DNA of 7,527 bases from Thermoplasmata archaeon. GTDB lineage: Archaea; Thermoplasmatota; Thermoplasmata; Sysuiplasmatales; Sysuiplasmataceae. A program made the position numbers and the translations under genes. The notes under the pieces are model-generated. The model saw only the letters and a program-made list of their open reading frames with translations. It made no database searches and was not told where the DNA came from. Below are positions 1-6,087 of this stretch, piece by piece. How positions within the stretch are numbered: position 1 is the stretch's first letter; every line of letters starts with the position of its first letter. The stretch is from NCBI GenBank assembly GCA_021811925.1, contig JAKAPY010000080.1, positions 1-7,527 of the forward strand. The letters run 5' to 3'.

Positions 1-173
1 TTCTCGAATGCCTGTCTTGTCTGGGATGCGTAGTTATCTTTCCCGACAAGATTGCCATTCGAATCAAGAGCGACCTGTCCCGCTATGAACACAATCCTCT
101 TTCCTGTCACCTCTGCAACGTGTGAATAGCCGATGGGTTTGTGCATTGTTCCAGGGTTGAGTAGTTTCACCAT
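1..173 (-). CDS. RidA (YjgF/YER057c/UK114) family protein, N-terminal part
   Basis: The minus strand from ATG at 173 reads 57 codons to the window edge, so only about the first half of a typical ~125-residue Rid protein is present. The start reads MVKLLNPGTMHKPIGYSHV, followed by IVFIAGQVALDSNGNLVG and a DNYASQTRQAFE segment. This is the usual Rid N-terminal pattern: N-P, a 'KP-x-GYSH' stretch, a strand ending in 'SGQ/AGQ', then 'D-x-x-G-x-LVG' and 'QT-x-QAFEN'. Rid proteins are soluble trimers. The best-known members hydrolyse reactive enamines/imines such as 2-aminoacrylate released by PLP-dependent dehydratases. The catalytic arginine lies in the missing half, so the RidA versus Rid2-7 subgroup cannot be decided. 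No good Shine-Dalgarno precedes the ATG. Family assignment is confident, exact activity is not. Confidence 0.85.
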   Translation of the reverse strand, partial: MVKLLNPGTMHKPIGYSHVAEVTGKRIVFIAGQVALDSNGNLVGKDNYASQTRQAFE

Positions 174-207
174 TCTTAATCCAGCTGTTGGTTCCTGAGA
201 CTGTTTC

Positions 208-215
208 CTTTAATA
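208..215 (-). promoter_or_regulatory. Candidate archaeal TATA box for the RidA-family gene
   Basis: Read on the minus strand this is TATTAAAG, about 35-42 bases upstream of the ATG at 173. That would place transcription start roughly 10-15 bases before the ATG, giving a very short leader. The purine-rich GGAAA-type stretch expected of a BRE is not clear. Position and base composition are the only support. Confidence 0.3.
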
Positions 216-321
216 TGGTTTTCCTCAAAAGTGACGCGAGAAAGCTTCAAGACATTGATTAGCGAATCCTCCACAAGACTCTTGTGGTTTGCTACAAAAT
301 ACTCGCGGCGGGATTTGTAAG

Positions 322-329
322 TATATATA
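322..329 (+). promoter_or_regulatory. TATATATA promoter-like element, palindromic
   Basis: The box lies in GTATATATAC (321-330), which reads the same on both strands, so it could serve either direction. On the plus strand an ATG at 349 begins 20 bases after the box, the spacing expected of a leaderless archaeal transcript. However, the 114-codon frame that follows (349-693) has an unnatural-looking composition and no recognisable family. On the minus strand no obvious gene begins at the right distance. Confidence 0.3.
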
Positions 330-551
330 CACACGAATCCAAGCCAAGATGAACGCGCCGCTGGTTGCAAATGCATCGAAGCCAGCCCTGTCGTTGTTCC
401 CCCTTCCGTTCCGCTTCGTGCTTTCCTCCTCGCCAAGTAAGACAACTTCGTGTATCTTCAGATGCATATCTGCTCCAACAGAGAGCATCGTTTTTTGGTT
501 TCCTTCCAATATTCTGGCGAGGAGAGCAAACCACGGCGCAGGCGCCTATTG

Positions 552-568
552 CCGGCCCCGGAGGCCGG
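552..568. repeat. GC-rich hairpin, 5 bp stem and 7-base loop
   Basis: CCGGC (552-556) pairs with GCCGG (564-568) around CCCGGAG. The shape resembles a tRNA anticodon arm, but the base before the would-be anticodon is C rather than the universal U33 and no acceptor or T-arm surrounds it, so it is listed only as a hairpin. It sits downstream of the minus-strand surface-protein operon. Confidence 0.35.
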
Positions 569-614
569 AGACTGCCTATCTGTTTGTGTGGTTCAGGGTG
601 AATTCAAATTTCGT

Positions 615-628
615 CGGGTCCAAACCCG
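615..628. repeat. Hairpin CGGGT/ACCCG
   Basis: CGGGT (615-619) and ACCCG (624-628) form a 5 bp stem around CCAA. Neither strand shows a following T-run, so a classical terminator is not supported. It is the second of three hairpins that lie downstream of the minus-strand gene ending at 742. Confidence 0.35.
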
Positions 629-657
629 CAAATGTTTTCTGCCCCCTTCCCTGCATC

Positions 658-682
658 AAGGATGGCTGTTTCCCGCATCCTT
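658..682. repeat. Inverted repeat AAGGATG ... CATCCTT
   Basis: Seven bases at 658-664 are the exact reverse complement of 676-682 across an 11-base loop. It begins 60 bases past the stop codon of the 279-residue gene on the minus strand, so it could mark the 3' end of that transcript. It lacks a U-tract on either strand, leaving its role open. Confidence 0.35.
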
Positions 683-741
683 CAGAGCCATAGGTTGATT
701 CTCTCATGGCATTCTGCGCTAACAGTCTCGAAGCAATTGAG

Positions 742-1581
742 CTAAGTGGCGTTCGGGTTCCAGTTATCAATCGTGAATGTGAAGTTGGTCCATGCAATGA
801 CGGGCTTGTAAGGGACGTGATAAGTCACTAGAAATGAGGGGGTGATGTTGTCTGGAAAAGGAGTTGAGGAAGGTGTGACTTGCCATGGTAAAGTGAGGTT
901 GGTACCCACGTAGCTCAAGAGTGATGAATTCGACTCAAAACTAACCGAGGTTATGTCGTACGAGCCCCAGAGTGGGCTATATTTTCCGTTATTCAATACC
1001 AGCTCGGTGACATTCGAACTGTTTCTTGGCCCGGTAAAGAAATTTAAGAGGACGCTCACATTCTCGGCGGAAGGAATCGGGCCGTATTGGAACCCAATAA
1101 TACCACCCGTGCTTATATTGAACAGAGGATACGTTGTATTGTTGACGACTGCAAAGAACGCATAGCGATCCAAATTAATATACGGGTTGAAAACTAGTTT
1201 GACCGTCGTTGAACCAGATCCTGTATTGAACACTAATGGCTGCAGTGTCACCGGCCAGGGTATCTGTGGGGGAACATAGTAGTTCAATCCATAGTTTGCA
1301 AAATAAAGACCGGTGTAATTTGGAATGAATGCATACCATGTGTTTTGCTGCAGTCCGTTGAAAGTGATGGGGGAAGGGCCGGGATGAGTCGGGTATCCGG
1401 TCCCTTTGTTTATGTTTGCCGGCGGCTGCAGCAGTGTGACAGACCAGTTTATGTCACTTGGCAGCCCATATGCTTCGAACGTCACCGAAACAGTTCTATA
1501 GTAGGCATCATAGACAACAAGTCCGGCTAAGGACACGATTATAACTGCCGCAACTGCGAACGCCTTCAACTTCCTATTCAT
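742..1581 (-). CDS. Signal-anchored, sequon-rich extracellular protein of unknown function
   Basis: This 279-residue protein starts with MNRKLK followed by an uninterrupted hydrophobic segment at about residues 7-25 (AFAVAAVIIVSLAGLVV), a signal anchor or signal peptide with positive-inside charge. The remainder has beta-rich composition (aromatics, Pro, Thr, Val) with no Cys. About 13 N-x-S/T sequons are visible, for example NWS, NYT, NIS, NVS, NLT, NIT, NFT and a C-terminal NAT, which points to heavy N-glycosylation outside an archaeal cell. I recognise no catalytic motif or named domain. The ATG at 1579-1581 directly precedes the membrane segment, so the start is well placed. The gene lies 56 bases after the stop of the larger surface-protein gene on the same strand, suggesting co-transcription and perhaps a shared envelope complex. 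That link is inference. An S-layer accessory or pilin-like role cannot be excluded. Confidence 0.8.
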   Translation of the reverse strand: MNRKLKAFAVAAVIIVSLAGLVVYDAYYRTVSVTFEAYGLPSDINWSVTLLQPPANINKGTGYPTHPGPSPITFNGLQQNTWYAFIPNYTGLYFANYGLNYYVPPQIPWPVTLQPLVFNTGSGSTTVKLVFNPYINLDRYAFFAVVNNTTYPLFNISTGGIIGFQYGPIPSAENVSVLLNFFTGPRNSSNVTELVLNNGKYSPLWGSYDITSVSFESNSSLLSYVGTNLTLPWQVTPSSTPFPDNITPSFLVTYHVPYKPVIAWTNFTFTIDNWNPNAT

Positions 1582-1637
1582 GCTACAACCCTGTATTCAT
1601 GGACTTCTCAATCACTGGATGGCTACTTCCTCGCACC

Positions 1638-3674
1638 TCATATTGGCTTGTCATCAACAAGCAAACCATTCGCTATATAATCTCCTCCCCGTGTATTTGA
1701 AGTGTGATACACTGGAGCGGCCGAAATATCGTATACTGTGAAATTGCCATTCAGGACTGTTATGTTGTAGACTGGTATCCAGGTATTGTTCAACGGATCG
1801 AACACCTTCATGGAAGTGTTTATCCGTCCGAGCATAAGCCATTCAGCAGTACCATTCTGAAGCTGGACATAGAGCGGCTGATCATTTGGACCAGCTGCCT
1901 TGAGAATGCCGTCAATATCCCAAACCTGAGATACCTGTTTGGATGTAACACTCACGACGGTGCCGTTGAACAAAGCATGCTGTGTGATGTCATACGACAG
2001 AATTCCCATCCCGGTTGTCAGGTATTGCACCTGAATGAGGGTTCCATTCACGGTTGATATTTCTGTTCCATACAGGACGCATGCAGAACAAGACACTTTG
2101 ATGTAGAAGTCCTGGTGTTCACTGTTTTCCAGTGAGACATTTACCTTAACGGTGCTTGAGGTACCCTTACATAATTCTCCGCCGCTGTATTGATAAAATG
2201 AGGCGTACATTGAATAAACTCCGGCTACGCCAGCCAAGAAACTATAATCTCCCGATGAGTCCACGCCAACAGTTCCCTGAGAACCGTTTGGTGCAGTGAT
2301 TATAACGGAGGCACCGCTCACCCCATCGTTGCTCGAAACCGTGCCGTAGACCTTTCCATACAAGAGTGTCTGCACAAAGGCACTGGAGGTTGCTCCGTTT
2401 CCAAGGATAAGCGGTGACCCTTGTGATGGTATTATGGTCATTGAACCCCAGGGCGTGTTGGCGGAGGTGGTAATGTCGTAGGTATCGTTTGGATATCCGT
2501 AGAAAACCACCTGGCCAAGAGAGTTTGTCTTTACATGGTAAACATCTCCGTAGTAAGGGCTCGTGGCAGTCTGATCGACCAGCTTCACCCAGGCACCGGC
2601 AACGGGGCTGCCACCATAATACACCTCAATGGGAATGGCCTCTGTGTTCCAGGTCGTCGTATAGTTCAGGTAGACGGCCGATCCTTGGTAGCCTTCTGGA
2701 AGAGGATATTCGCCATATTCACTAATCAAATTGTCCGCCATAAGATGGATTACAGGGTTATCTCTGAACAATGTTTGTGAAATGTAAACAGTTACGTTCA
2801 ATCCGGCAGCAAATACATTTTGCCACACACCATGCTGACCACTACCGTTGTCGACGAAGTACGATTCGTAGGCTGCATTGGTACCATAGGCAGGATTTAC
2901 CGATGAAGGAGGCGATATTGCCCCATATAGTGCCAACTCAGTTTGTTGCGTTCCGACGAAATATCCAACTATCGGCAATTGCCCGGCCACATTCGTTACC
3001 AGGGCCTCTTCAGTAGCCTGCTGTGTGCCGCCGGATCCTGAAGATTCGTTGATCCCTTTGGCATAAGTGTTAGAGTATCCAATCGCCAAAGAGTTCGTGT
3101 CCGGAATGTTCGAGACACTCACTTGAGTTTGAGTGGCGAACGTGCCATATGTTTGAAGACTGGGCCCAACATAGACTGTTCTTTGATAAGTTCCACCCAC
3201 TGCGGCCAAATAAAAGGTTATTTCCAGTTGGCCGCCATTTGAATTTGGGTTGTATGAATAATAACTGCTACCCACGTTGGCGATTCCATCGGTCAAGAAG
3301 AGCGCATTACCAACGTTATCAGGTGCGGTAGCATTGCTTTGGCTCATGCTTACTTCGTTGTTAACGTATGAGAACCCATTATCATTGGTCGTCAAGTAAA
3401 TGGTATCGTTCCCGAGATATCCTTGCCATCCCCAGTAAGTCGCACCGCTTGCAGCTCTCGCATACCCGATTGTCCCCGGAACCAAGAACAAGGCAACAGA
3501 AATCCCTGACATAGTGAACACTAGAACGAGTGCCAAAGATCCGGCCTTCTTCATTCGAAAGGCTTTATGCCTCTGGTCTTTAGTGGCGGGTATTGAATTC
3601 AACAAGTTCCTGTAGTACCTAACCAGTCTCTTGTCAATGTCATCCACATGATGCAATTTACGAGATTCCTCCAT
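1638..3674 (-). CDS. Large membrane-anchored surface protein with C-terminal Hint (intein-like) domain
   Basis: From ATG 3674 this is 678 residues. A TTG at 3716 would add 14, and an ATG at 3554 (MKKAGSLALVL) would begin right at the membrane segment. Numbering from TTG 3716: residues 1-57 are charged and probably cytoplasmic, 60-86 are a hydrophobic anchor or signal ending near ARAA, and 90-360 are an extracellular beta-rich region with sequons. Residues 361-420 and 452-541 resemble carboxypeptidase-regulatory-like/Ig-like sandwiches (pattern 'G-x-V ... G-A-x-V ... D-x-x-G-x-Y-x-F'). Residues 546-692 match a Hint domain: C546-V-L-Y-GTEI, then NG, GMGILSYD, and finally YIANGLLVDD. The first Cys of the fold is kept, but the block-B 'TxxH' is replaced by GPNDQP and the terminal His-Asn is Asp-Asp, so self-cleavage is doubtful. 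It may be retained for folding or cross-linking. No endonuclease domain fits in the ~147 residues. The downstream partner is the 279-residue secreted protein. Confidence 0.8.
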   Translation of the reverse strand: MEESRKLHHVDDIDKRLVRYYRNLLNSIPATKDQRHKAFRMKKAGSLALVLVFTMSGISVALFLVPGTIGYARAASGATYWGWQGYLGNDTIYLTTNDNGFSYVNNEVSMSQSNATAPDNVGNALFLTDGIANVGSSYYSYNPNSNGGQLEITFYLAAVGGTYQRTVYVGPSLQTYGTFATQTQVSVSNIPDTNSLAIGYSNTYAKGINESSGSGGTQQATEEALVTNVAGQLPIVGYFVGTQQTELALYGAISPPSSVNPAYGTNAAYESYFVDNGSGQHGVWQNVFAAGLNVTVYISQTLFRDNPVIHLMADNLISEYGEYPLPEGYQGSAVYLNYTTTWNTEAIPIEVYYGGSPVAGAWVKLVDQTATSPYYGDVYHVKTNSLGQVVFYGYPNDTYDITTSANTPWGSMTIIPSQGSPLILGNGATSSAFVQTLLYGKVYGTVSSNDGVSGASVIITAPNGSQGTVGVDSSGDYSFLAGVAGVYSMYASFYQYSGGELCKGTSSTVKVNVSLENSEHQDFYIKVSCSACVLYGTEISTVNGTLIQVQYLTTGMGILSYDITQHALFNGTVVSVTSKQVSQVWDIDGILKAAGPNDQPLYVQLQNGTAEWLMLGRINTSMKVFDPLNNTWIPVYNITVLNGNFTVYDISAAPVYHTSNTRGGDYIANGLLVDDKPI

Positions 3675-3839
3675 CTCAAGAAAGTCCCCATTAGCAATAT
3701 CACGAAATTCATACAAATATCTTTGTGTCCTTCCCAGAACCTCCGAACAGGATCGTAACAGCTATTCTACGATCGAATGAAATTGCCTGTTTTAGGGCGC
3801 CCTGGCATTTTTGCAGCCGCGCTTCCGATTCCATTATAA

Positions 3840-3920
3840 CATTTATCATACGATTACTCTTCCGTGCTCAGCAGGGAGAGGCTCTACAGGACACTGATAA
3901 TGAGCTGCGCCCGATTAGAT
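3840..3920 (+). pseudogene. Possible upstream piece of a decayed transposase (left of the IS3 insertion)
   Basis: In the frame that contains GAT 3918-3920 as a codon, the plus strand is open from 3840 and ends ...LYRTLIMSCARLD. If the IS3 element and one GAT copy are removed, this reads directly in frame into QSTSRKYSPADVLEHL at 7217 onward, which looks like a transposase C-terminus. A stop lies just upstream at 3837-3839, so more than one lesion is needed. A neighbouring frame (ITFIIRLLF) upstream would then suggest a frameshift. The connection rests on the GAT duplication and frame agreement only. Confidence 0.3.
3918..3920. repeat. Candidate 3-bp target-site duplication GAT (left copy)
   Basis: GAT lies directly left of TTTTACACAT, and an identical GAT (7214-7216) directly follows ATGTGTAAA at the other end. 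IS3-family elements make 3-5 bp duplications, so the length fits. The left end then has one extra T relative to the right end, and a 3-bp match can occur by chance. Confidence 0.4.
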
Positions 3921-3921
3921 T

Positions 3922-3943
3922 TTTACACATGTGGTGTGGAGAC
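3922..3943. repeat. Left terminal inverted repeat of the IS3-family element
   Basis: TTTACACAT followed by a less conserved stretch and GGAG. It mirrors 7192-7213 at about 16 of 22 positions. The earliest in-frame ATG of orfA (3929) falls inside it. Confidence 0.65.
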
Positions 3944-4035
3944 TCTGAGAAGGGGTTGAGGGGGAGAGCCGGAGCGGGTGAGCGAAGCGAACGGGCGTTA
4001 GATCAGTGTTGCATGCAAAGAGCCAGGCAGCTGCA
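3929..4035 (+). CDS. IS3-family OrfA, 5' exon (interrupted by group II intron)
   Basis: This is the part of orfA left of the intron, an open frame from ATG 3929 (M-W-C-G-D-S...) ending ...MQRARQL plus two bases of a split codon. Joined to base 6088 it gives ARQL-H-SIGSSTYYKW, which matches the recognition helix region of IS3 OrfA/helix-turn-helix_28-type proteins ('...A-x-x-x-G/S-I-S-x-S-T-x-Y-x-W'). Other possible starts are TTG 3956 (behind GAGAAGGGG) and ATG 4013. The N-terminal ~25 residues are Gly/Arg-rich and not convincing, so the true start may be one of the later codons. OrfA binds the IS ends and supplies the N-terminal part of the OrfAB transposase. With the intron in place the mature reading frame exists only after RNA splicing. 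Confidence 0.5.
4031..4035 (+). other. Candidate IBS1 exon segment of the group II intron
   Basis: The 5' exon ends CAGCTGCA. Its last bases could pair with TGCAGC at 4117-4122 (6 bp) or TGCAG at 4146-4150 (5 bp) inside domain I, either of which might be EBS1. Neither loop context was verified by folding. Confidence 0.25.
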
Positions 4036-4732
4036 GTGCGATTGGGGACCGTGACTGCATGACGACAAAGAGAGTGATCAGCGCCAGTGAGAAGATGTCA
4101 ATACTGAATGAGGGCATGCAGCCAGGCGCCGTCATCACGGAGATCTGCAGGAAGTAGTGCGCCGTCGAGAATGAACAACCGAGAGTGGAAGTCTCAACAT
4201 GGTAAGAATCGCAAACCATGAAGCGAGGACCAAGAGTGAGCTGGCAACAGTTTCACTTGAAGCAGGTCGACAACGGGAGACAACGAACCCATGAGGTCCA
4301 GTAATCCCTACGCAGACAGGCGGGCCGTAACGAGCAGTGAAGCCAGATGTAGCATCGTGATGCATACCCACAGTAATGTGGTGAGTGAGTGTGCCGAGAC
4401 TCTTACTTCAAGTCGAAGGCAGTATCCCTCAACCGTTAATGCGGTATGGTTGCCGGAGCACTCCGGTGTAGCAGGCACGGCATGCCTGGAAGGCTGTTCA
4501 GTGAAAGACGGGAGATCCGATGTATGTGTCGCAGCAGCCGTGTTGGTATCAGTCTGCGTAAGCATGCCCATAAGCGCAACCCGTGAAACGGCATGCAAAG
4601 CACCATCGGAAGTCAGAGGGGATAGTAGTAGCGATGAAATCCCTGTAATGGGGAGGGATGCGAAGAATCCCCGCTTTAGCCATGCGTCGAACGTGACAAG
4701 GGGCCGTCCAATGTCGCCGGAAGGTGTAGTAC
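4036..4732 (+). ncRNA. Group II intron ribozyme, domains I-III and 5' part of domain IV
   Basis: No protein gene is supported in these ~700 bases. Visible local structure includes hairpins CCGGA/TCCGG with loop GCAC (4453-4466), CAGGCA/TGCCTG with loop CGGCA (4472-4488) and GGGAT/ATCCC (4655-4671). Phrases such as GACTGCATGACGACAAAGAG near the 5' end and GACAACGGGAGACAACGAAC further in resemble the conserved domain I core of ORF-bearing bacterial introns, which supports 4036 as the 5' end. Domain boundaries inside this stretch were not resolved by eye. Confidence 0.7.
4719..4726 (+). promoter_or_regulatory. Ribosome binding site of the intron reverse transcriptase
   Basis: GGAAGGTG contains AGGTG, complementary to the 3' end of 16S rRNA, and lies 6 bases before ATG 4733. 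It fixes the start of the intron ORF and shows Shine-Dalgarno-type translation, unlike the neighbouring chromosomal genes. Confidence 0.6.
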
Positions 4733-6004
4733 ATGGATAAAAAGGTCCGCATGTTACGTGAGACGCTCTATCTGTCTGCAAAGGCAGACAGGAACAGAAG
4801 GTTTCATGCCCTTTATGACAAGATATGTCGCATCGACATACTCAATGAGGCATGGAACACAGTCAAAAGAAATGGTGGAACACATGGCATAGACAATGTA
4901 CGCATACAAGACATAGGAAACAGCGAAGAATTCATTCAGAACATAGTACAGGAACTCAGGCAGCACACATACAGACCATCACCTGTCAGGAAGGTGCTCA
5001 TTCCCAAGTCGAACGGAAAGATGAGGGCGCTGGGCATCCCCACTGTCAGCGACAGGGTCGTTCAGACAGCAGTCAAACTGGTCATAGAATCGGTATTCGA
5101 GGCGGACTTCGAAGACTGCTCGTTCGGTTTCAGACAGGGCAGGTCGGCGCATGATGCAGTGGCCGATGTCGTCAAGTACCTCAACTTCGGCTGCGAAGAG
5201 GTCATAGATGCGGACATACAGGGATGCTTCGACAACATACCCAAACACCCGCTCATGAAGGCAGTGGCGAGAAGGATTGTGGATGGCAGCATACTGGCCC
5301 TCATCCGCTCCTTCCTTGATGCTGGCATCATGGACGGCAGCGAATTCAGTGACGCGGCAGCGGGAACACCGCAGGGCAGCCCTGTCAGCCCGCTGCTTGC
5401 CAATATCTACCTCGACCAGCTGGACAAGAGATGGAAGAGTACAGTGCACACAACGGAAACACATCTCGTCCGCTACTGTGATGACTTCGTCATACTCGGC
5501 ATGGGCAACATGGAGAAGGAGATGATATCTCTCAGGGAAATCATGAGTGAACTCCGACTTCAACTCAGCGAGGAGAAGACGAGGCTCACAACGGCGGAAC
5601 AGGGTTTCGATTTCCTCGGCTTCCATTTCGTCAGGCACTATTCCAGAAGAAGAGGGAAGAGGGTCACGAGATGGATGCCGTCGAACAGGGCACGAACGCG
5701 TATCAGGGAGAACATCAGGCAGAAGACGGACAAATCAAATCTCGCAACAACAACGCCGTATGGTGCAAGGGAGTCGGTAGGAAGAGCGCTCGCAGGATGG
5801 TACCAGTACTTCAGGCACGGCATGAGCACCCAGGCATTCAGCGAAATACACGATTACGCAGAGTTATCCATCGCCAGAATGTTCAGTCGATGGAAACAGC
5901 GGAAACATGTCGGAATGAGACAGAAAAGGGAAGGGCATGGCCTCATGCTGGACAGACCACCGGTGGCCACGCCGTACGCAAGGAGGGCGGGAGCATTCAG
6001 ATGA
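4733..6004 (+). CDS. ltrA: Group II intron-encoded reverse transcriptase/maturase
   Basis: This 423-residue protein binds its intron RNA, aids splicing and reverse-transcribes the intron at the target. Domains in order: RT0 ~28-55 (GGTHGIDNV); RT1 ~81-111 (RKVLIPKSNGKMRALGIP); RT2 ~121-142 (FEDCSFGFRQGRSAHDA); RT3 ~155-170 with catalytic D161 (DADIQGCFDNI); RT4 ~208-231 (GTPQGSPVSPLLANIYL); RT5 with YCDD at 248-251, where D250 and D251 bind metal; RT6-7 ~278-299 (EEKTRLTT, FDFLGFHF); thumb/domain X ~315-390, including GWYQYFRHG and the RWKQRKH tail. There is no HNH endonuclease domain, so retrohoming would rely on single-stranded target at replication forks. YCDD replaces the commoner YADD. 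The stop codon lies only 11 bases before domain V. All RT blocks are intact, so activity is plausible. The symbol ltrA is used generically. Confidence 0.95.
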   Translation: MDKKVRMLRETLYLSAKADRNRRFHALYDKICRIDILNEAWNTVKRNGGTHGIDNVRIQDIGNSEEFIQNIVQELRQHTYRPSPVRKVLIPKSNGKMRALGIPTVSDRVVQTAVKLVIESVFEADFEDCSFGFRQGRSAHDAVADVVKYLNFGCEEVIDADIQGCFDNIPKHPLMKAVARRIVDGSILALIRSFLDAGIMDGSEFSDAAAGTPQGSPVSPLLANIYLDQLDKRWKSTVHTTETHLVRYCDDFVILGMGNMEKEMISLREIMSELRLQLSEEKTRLTTAEQGFDFLGFHFVRHYSRRRGKRVTRWMPSNRARTRIRENIRQKTDKSNLATTTPYGARESVGRALAGWYQYFRHGMSTQAFSEIHDYAELSIARMFSRWKQRKHVGMRQKREGHGLMLDRPPVATPYARRAGAFR

Positions 6005-6015
6005 AGGCTATCGGT

Positions 6016-6048
6016 GAGCGCAGTGCGGGAAATCCGCCCGCTGCGTTC
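6016..6048 (+). ncRNA. Group II intron domain V (catalytic hairpin)
   Basis: GAGCGCAG (6016-6023) pairs with CTGCGTTC (6041-6048), including the usual G·U near the base. T6024·G6040 extends it, CC (6038-6039) forms the two-base bulge, and GCGG/CCGC (6025-6028 and 6034-6037) closes a GAAAT loop. The AGC triad at 6017-6019 is the expected metal-binding catalytic element. At 33 bases it is one shorter than the common 34-base form because the upper stem has four pairs and a five-base loop. Confidence 0.9.
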
Positions 6049-6050
6049 GA

Positions 6051-6087
6051 CGAGGGGCGGCAGGAGAAATCCTGTCGTCTACTCTAT
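6051..6087 (+). ncRNA. Group II intron domain VI with branch-point A and 3' splice site
   Basis: CGGCAGGA (6058-6065) pairs with TCCTGTCG (6070-6077) around GAAA. Below it G6057·T6078, G6056-C6079, G6055·T6080 and then G6054-C6082, A6053-T6083, G6052-C6084 pair, leaving A6081 unpaired. That bulged A is 7 bases from the intron's last base, the standard place for the lariat branch nucleotide. The intron ends AT at 6087. Confidence 0.85.

Larger units (their letters stand above)
174..741. other. Gene-poor spacer between the RidA-family gene and the surface-protein operon
   Basis: No convincing gene is seen in these 568 bases. Several reading frames are open, but their products are rich in Pro, Ser, Cys and Arg and match nothing I recognise. 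One minus-strand frame ends at 176-178, two bases before the RidA ATG, and its last ~50 residues look protein-like, so a decayed gene here is possible. The spacer holds a TATATATA at 322-329 and hairpins at 552-568, 615-628 and 658-682, listed separately. Confidence 0.5.
3717..3920. other. Upstream region of the surface-protein operon and left flank of the IS
   Basis: This stretch should contain the promoter for the minus-strand operon. AT-rich candidates on the minus strand are AGATATTT just before 3716 and GTTATAATGG near 3832-3841, but neither can be singled out because the true start codon is uncertain. The right part may be the remnant of another transposase, described separately. No tRNA or other RNA gene is visible. 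Confidence 0.35.
4036..6087 (+). mobile_element. Complete group II intron with ORF in domain IV
   Basis: The intron begins GTGCG (4036-4040) and ends TCTAT, agreeing with the GUGYG...AY rule. After an RNA-like 5' part (domains I-III) comes a reverse transcriptase/maturase gene (4733-6004), then domain V at 6016-6048 and domain VI ending at 6087. The maturase lacks a DNA endonuclease domain, as in bacterial classes C, D, E and F. The long domain I and 34-nt-type domain V argue against the minimal IIC form. Such elements splice as ribozymes with maturase help and move by retrohoming. It is in sense orientation within orfA of an IS3 element, so splicing can restore the host frame. Archaeal group II introns are best known from methanogens, and many are thought to have come from bacteria. 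All domains look intact. Confidence 0.88.

Noticed and set aside
225..509. Minus-strand 94-codon open frame
   Set aside because: No recognisable domain, no ribosome site, and it overlaps other equally open frames. It may be chance or a decayed gene.
541..630. tRNA-like stretch with a GCCGG-stem arm
   Set aside because: Position 33 of the would-be anticodon loop is C, and no matching acceptor stem or T-arm (5 bp stem, 7-base loop) can be drawn.
289..693. Plus-strand 134-codon open frame
   Set aside because: Its composition is rich in Pro, Ser, Cys and Arg and matches no family. Its internal ATG 349 has good TATA spacing, which is reported only as a weak promoter finding.
1638..2090. Active intein in the large surface protein
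   Set aside because: There is no C-extein, no terminal His-Asn and no block-B TxxH, and the domain is at the protein's end. Only a Hint-like fold is supported.
3934..3938. GTGTG as the intron 5' end
   Set aside because: It lies in the IS terminal repeat and would remove the orfA 5' part. GTGCG at 4036 fits the domain I core sequence and gives an in-frame splice.
4291..4781. Overlapping plus- and minus-strand open frames in the intron 5' region
   Set aside because: The region is structured intron RNA, and the frames have no family resemblance.
4979..5638. Minus-strand 219-codon frame opposite the reverse transcriptase
   Set aside because: It is an antisense shadow of a clear RT gene and is biased in composition accordingly.
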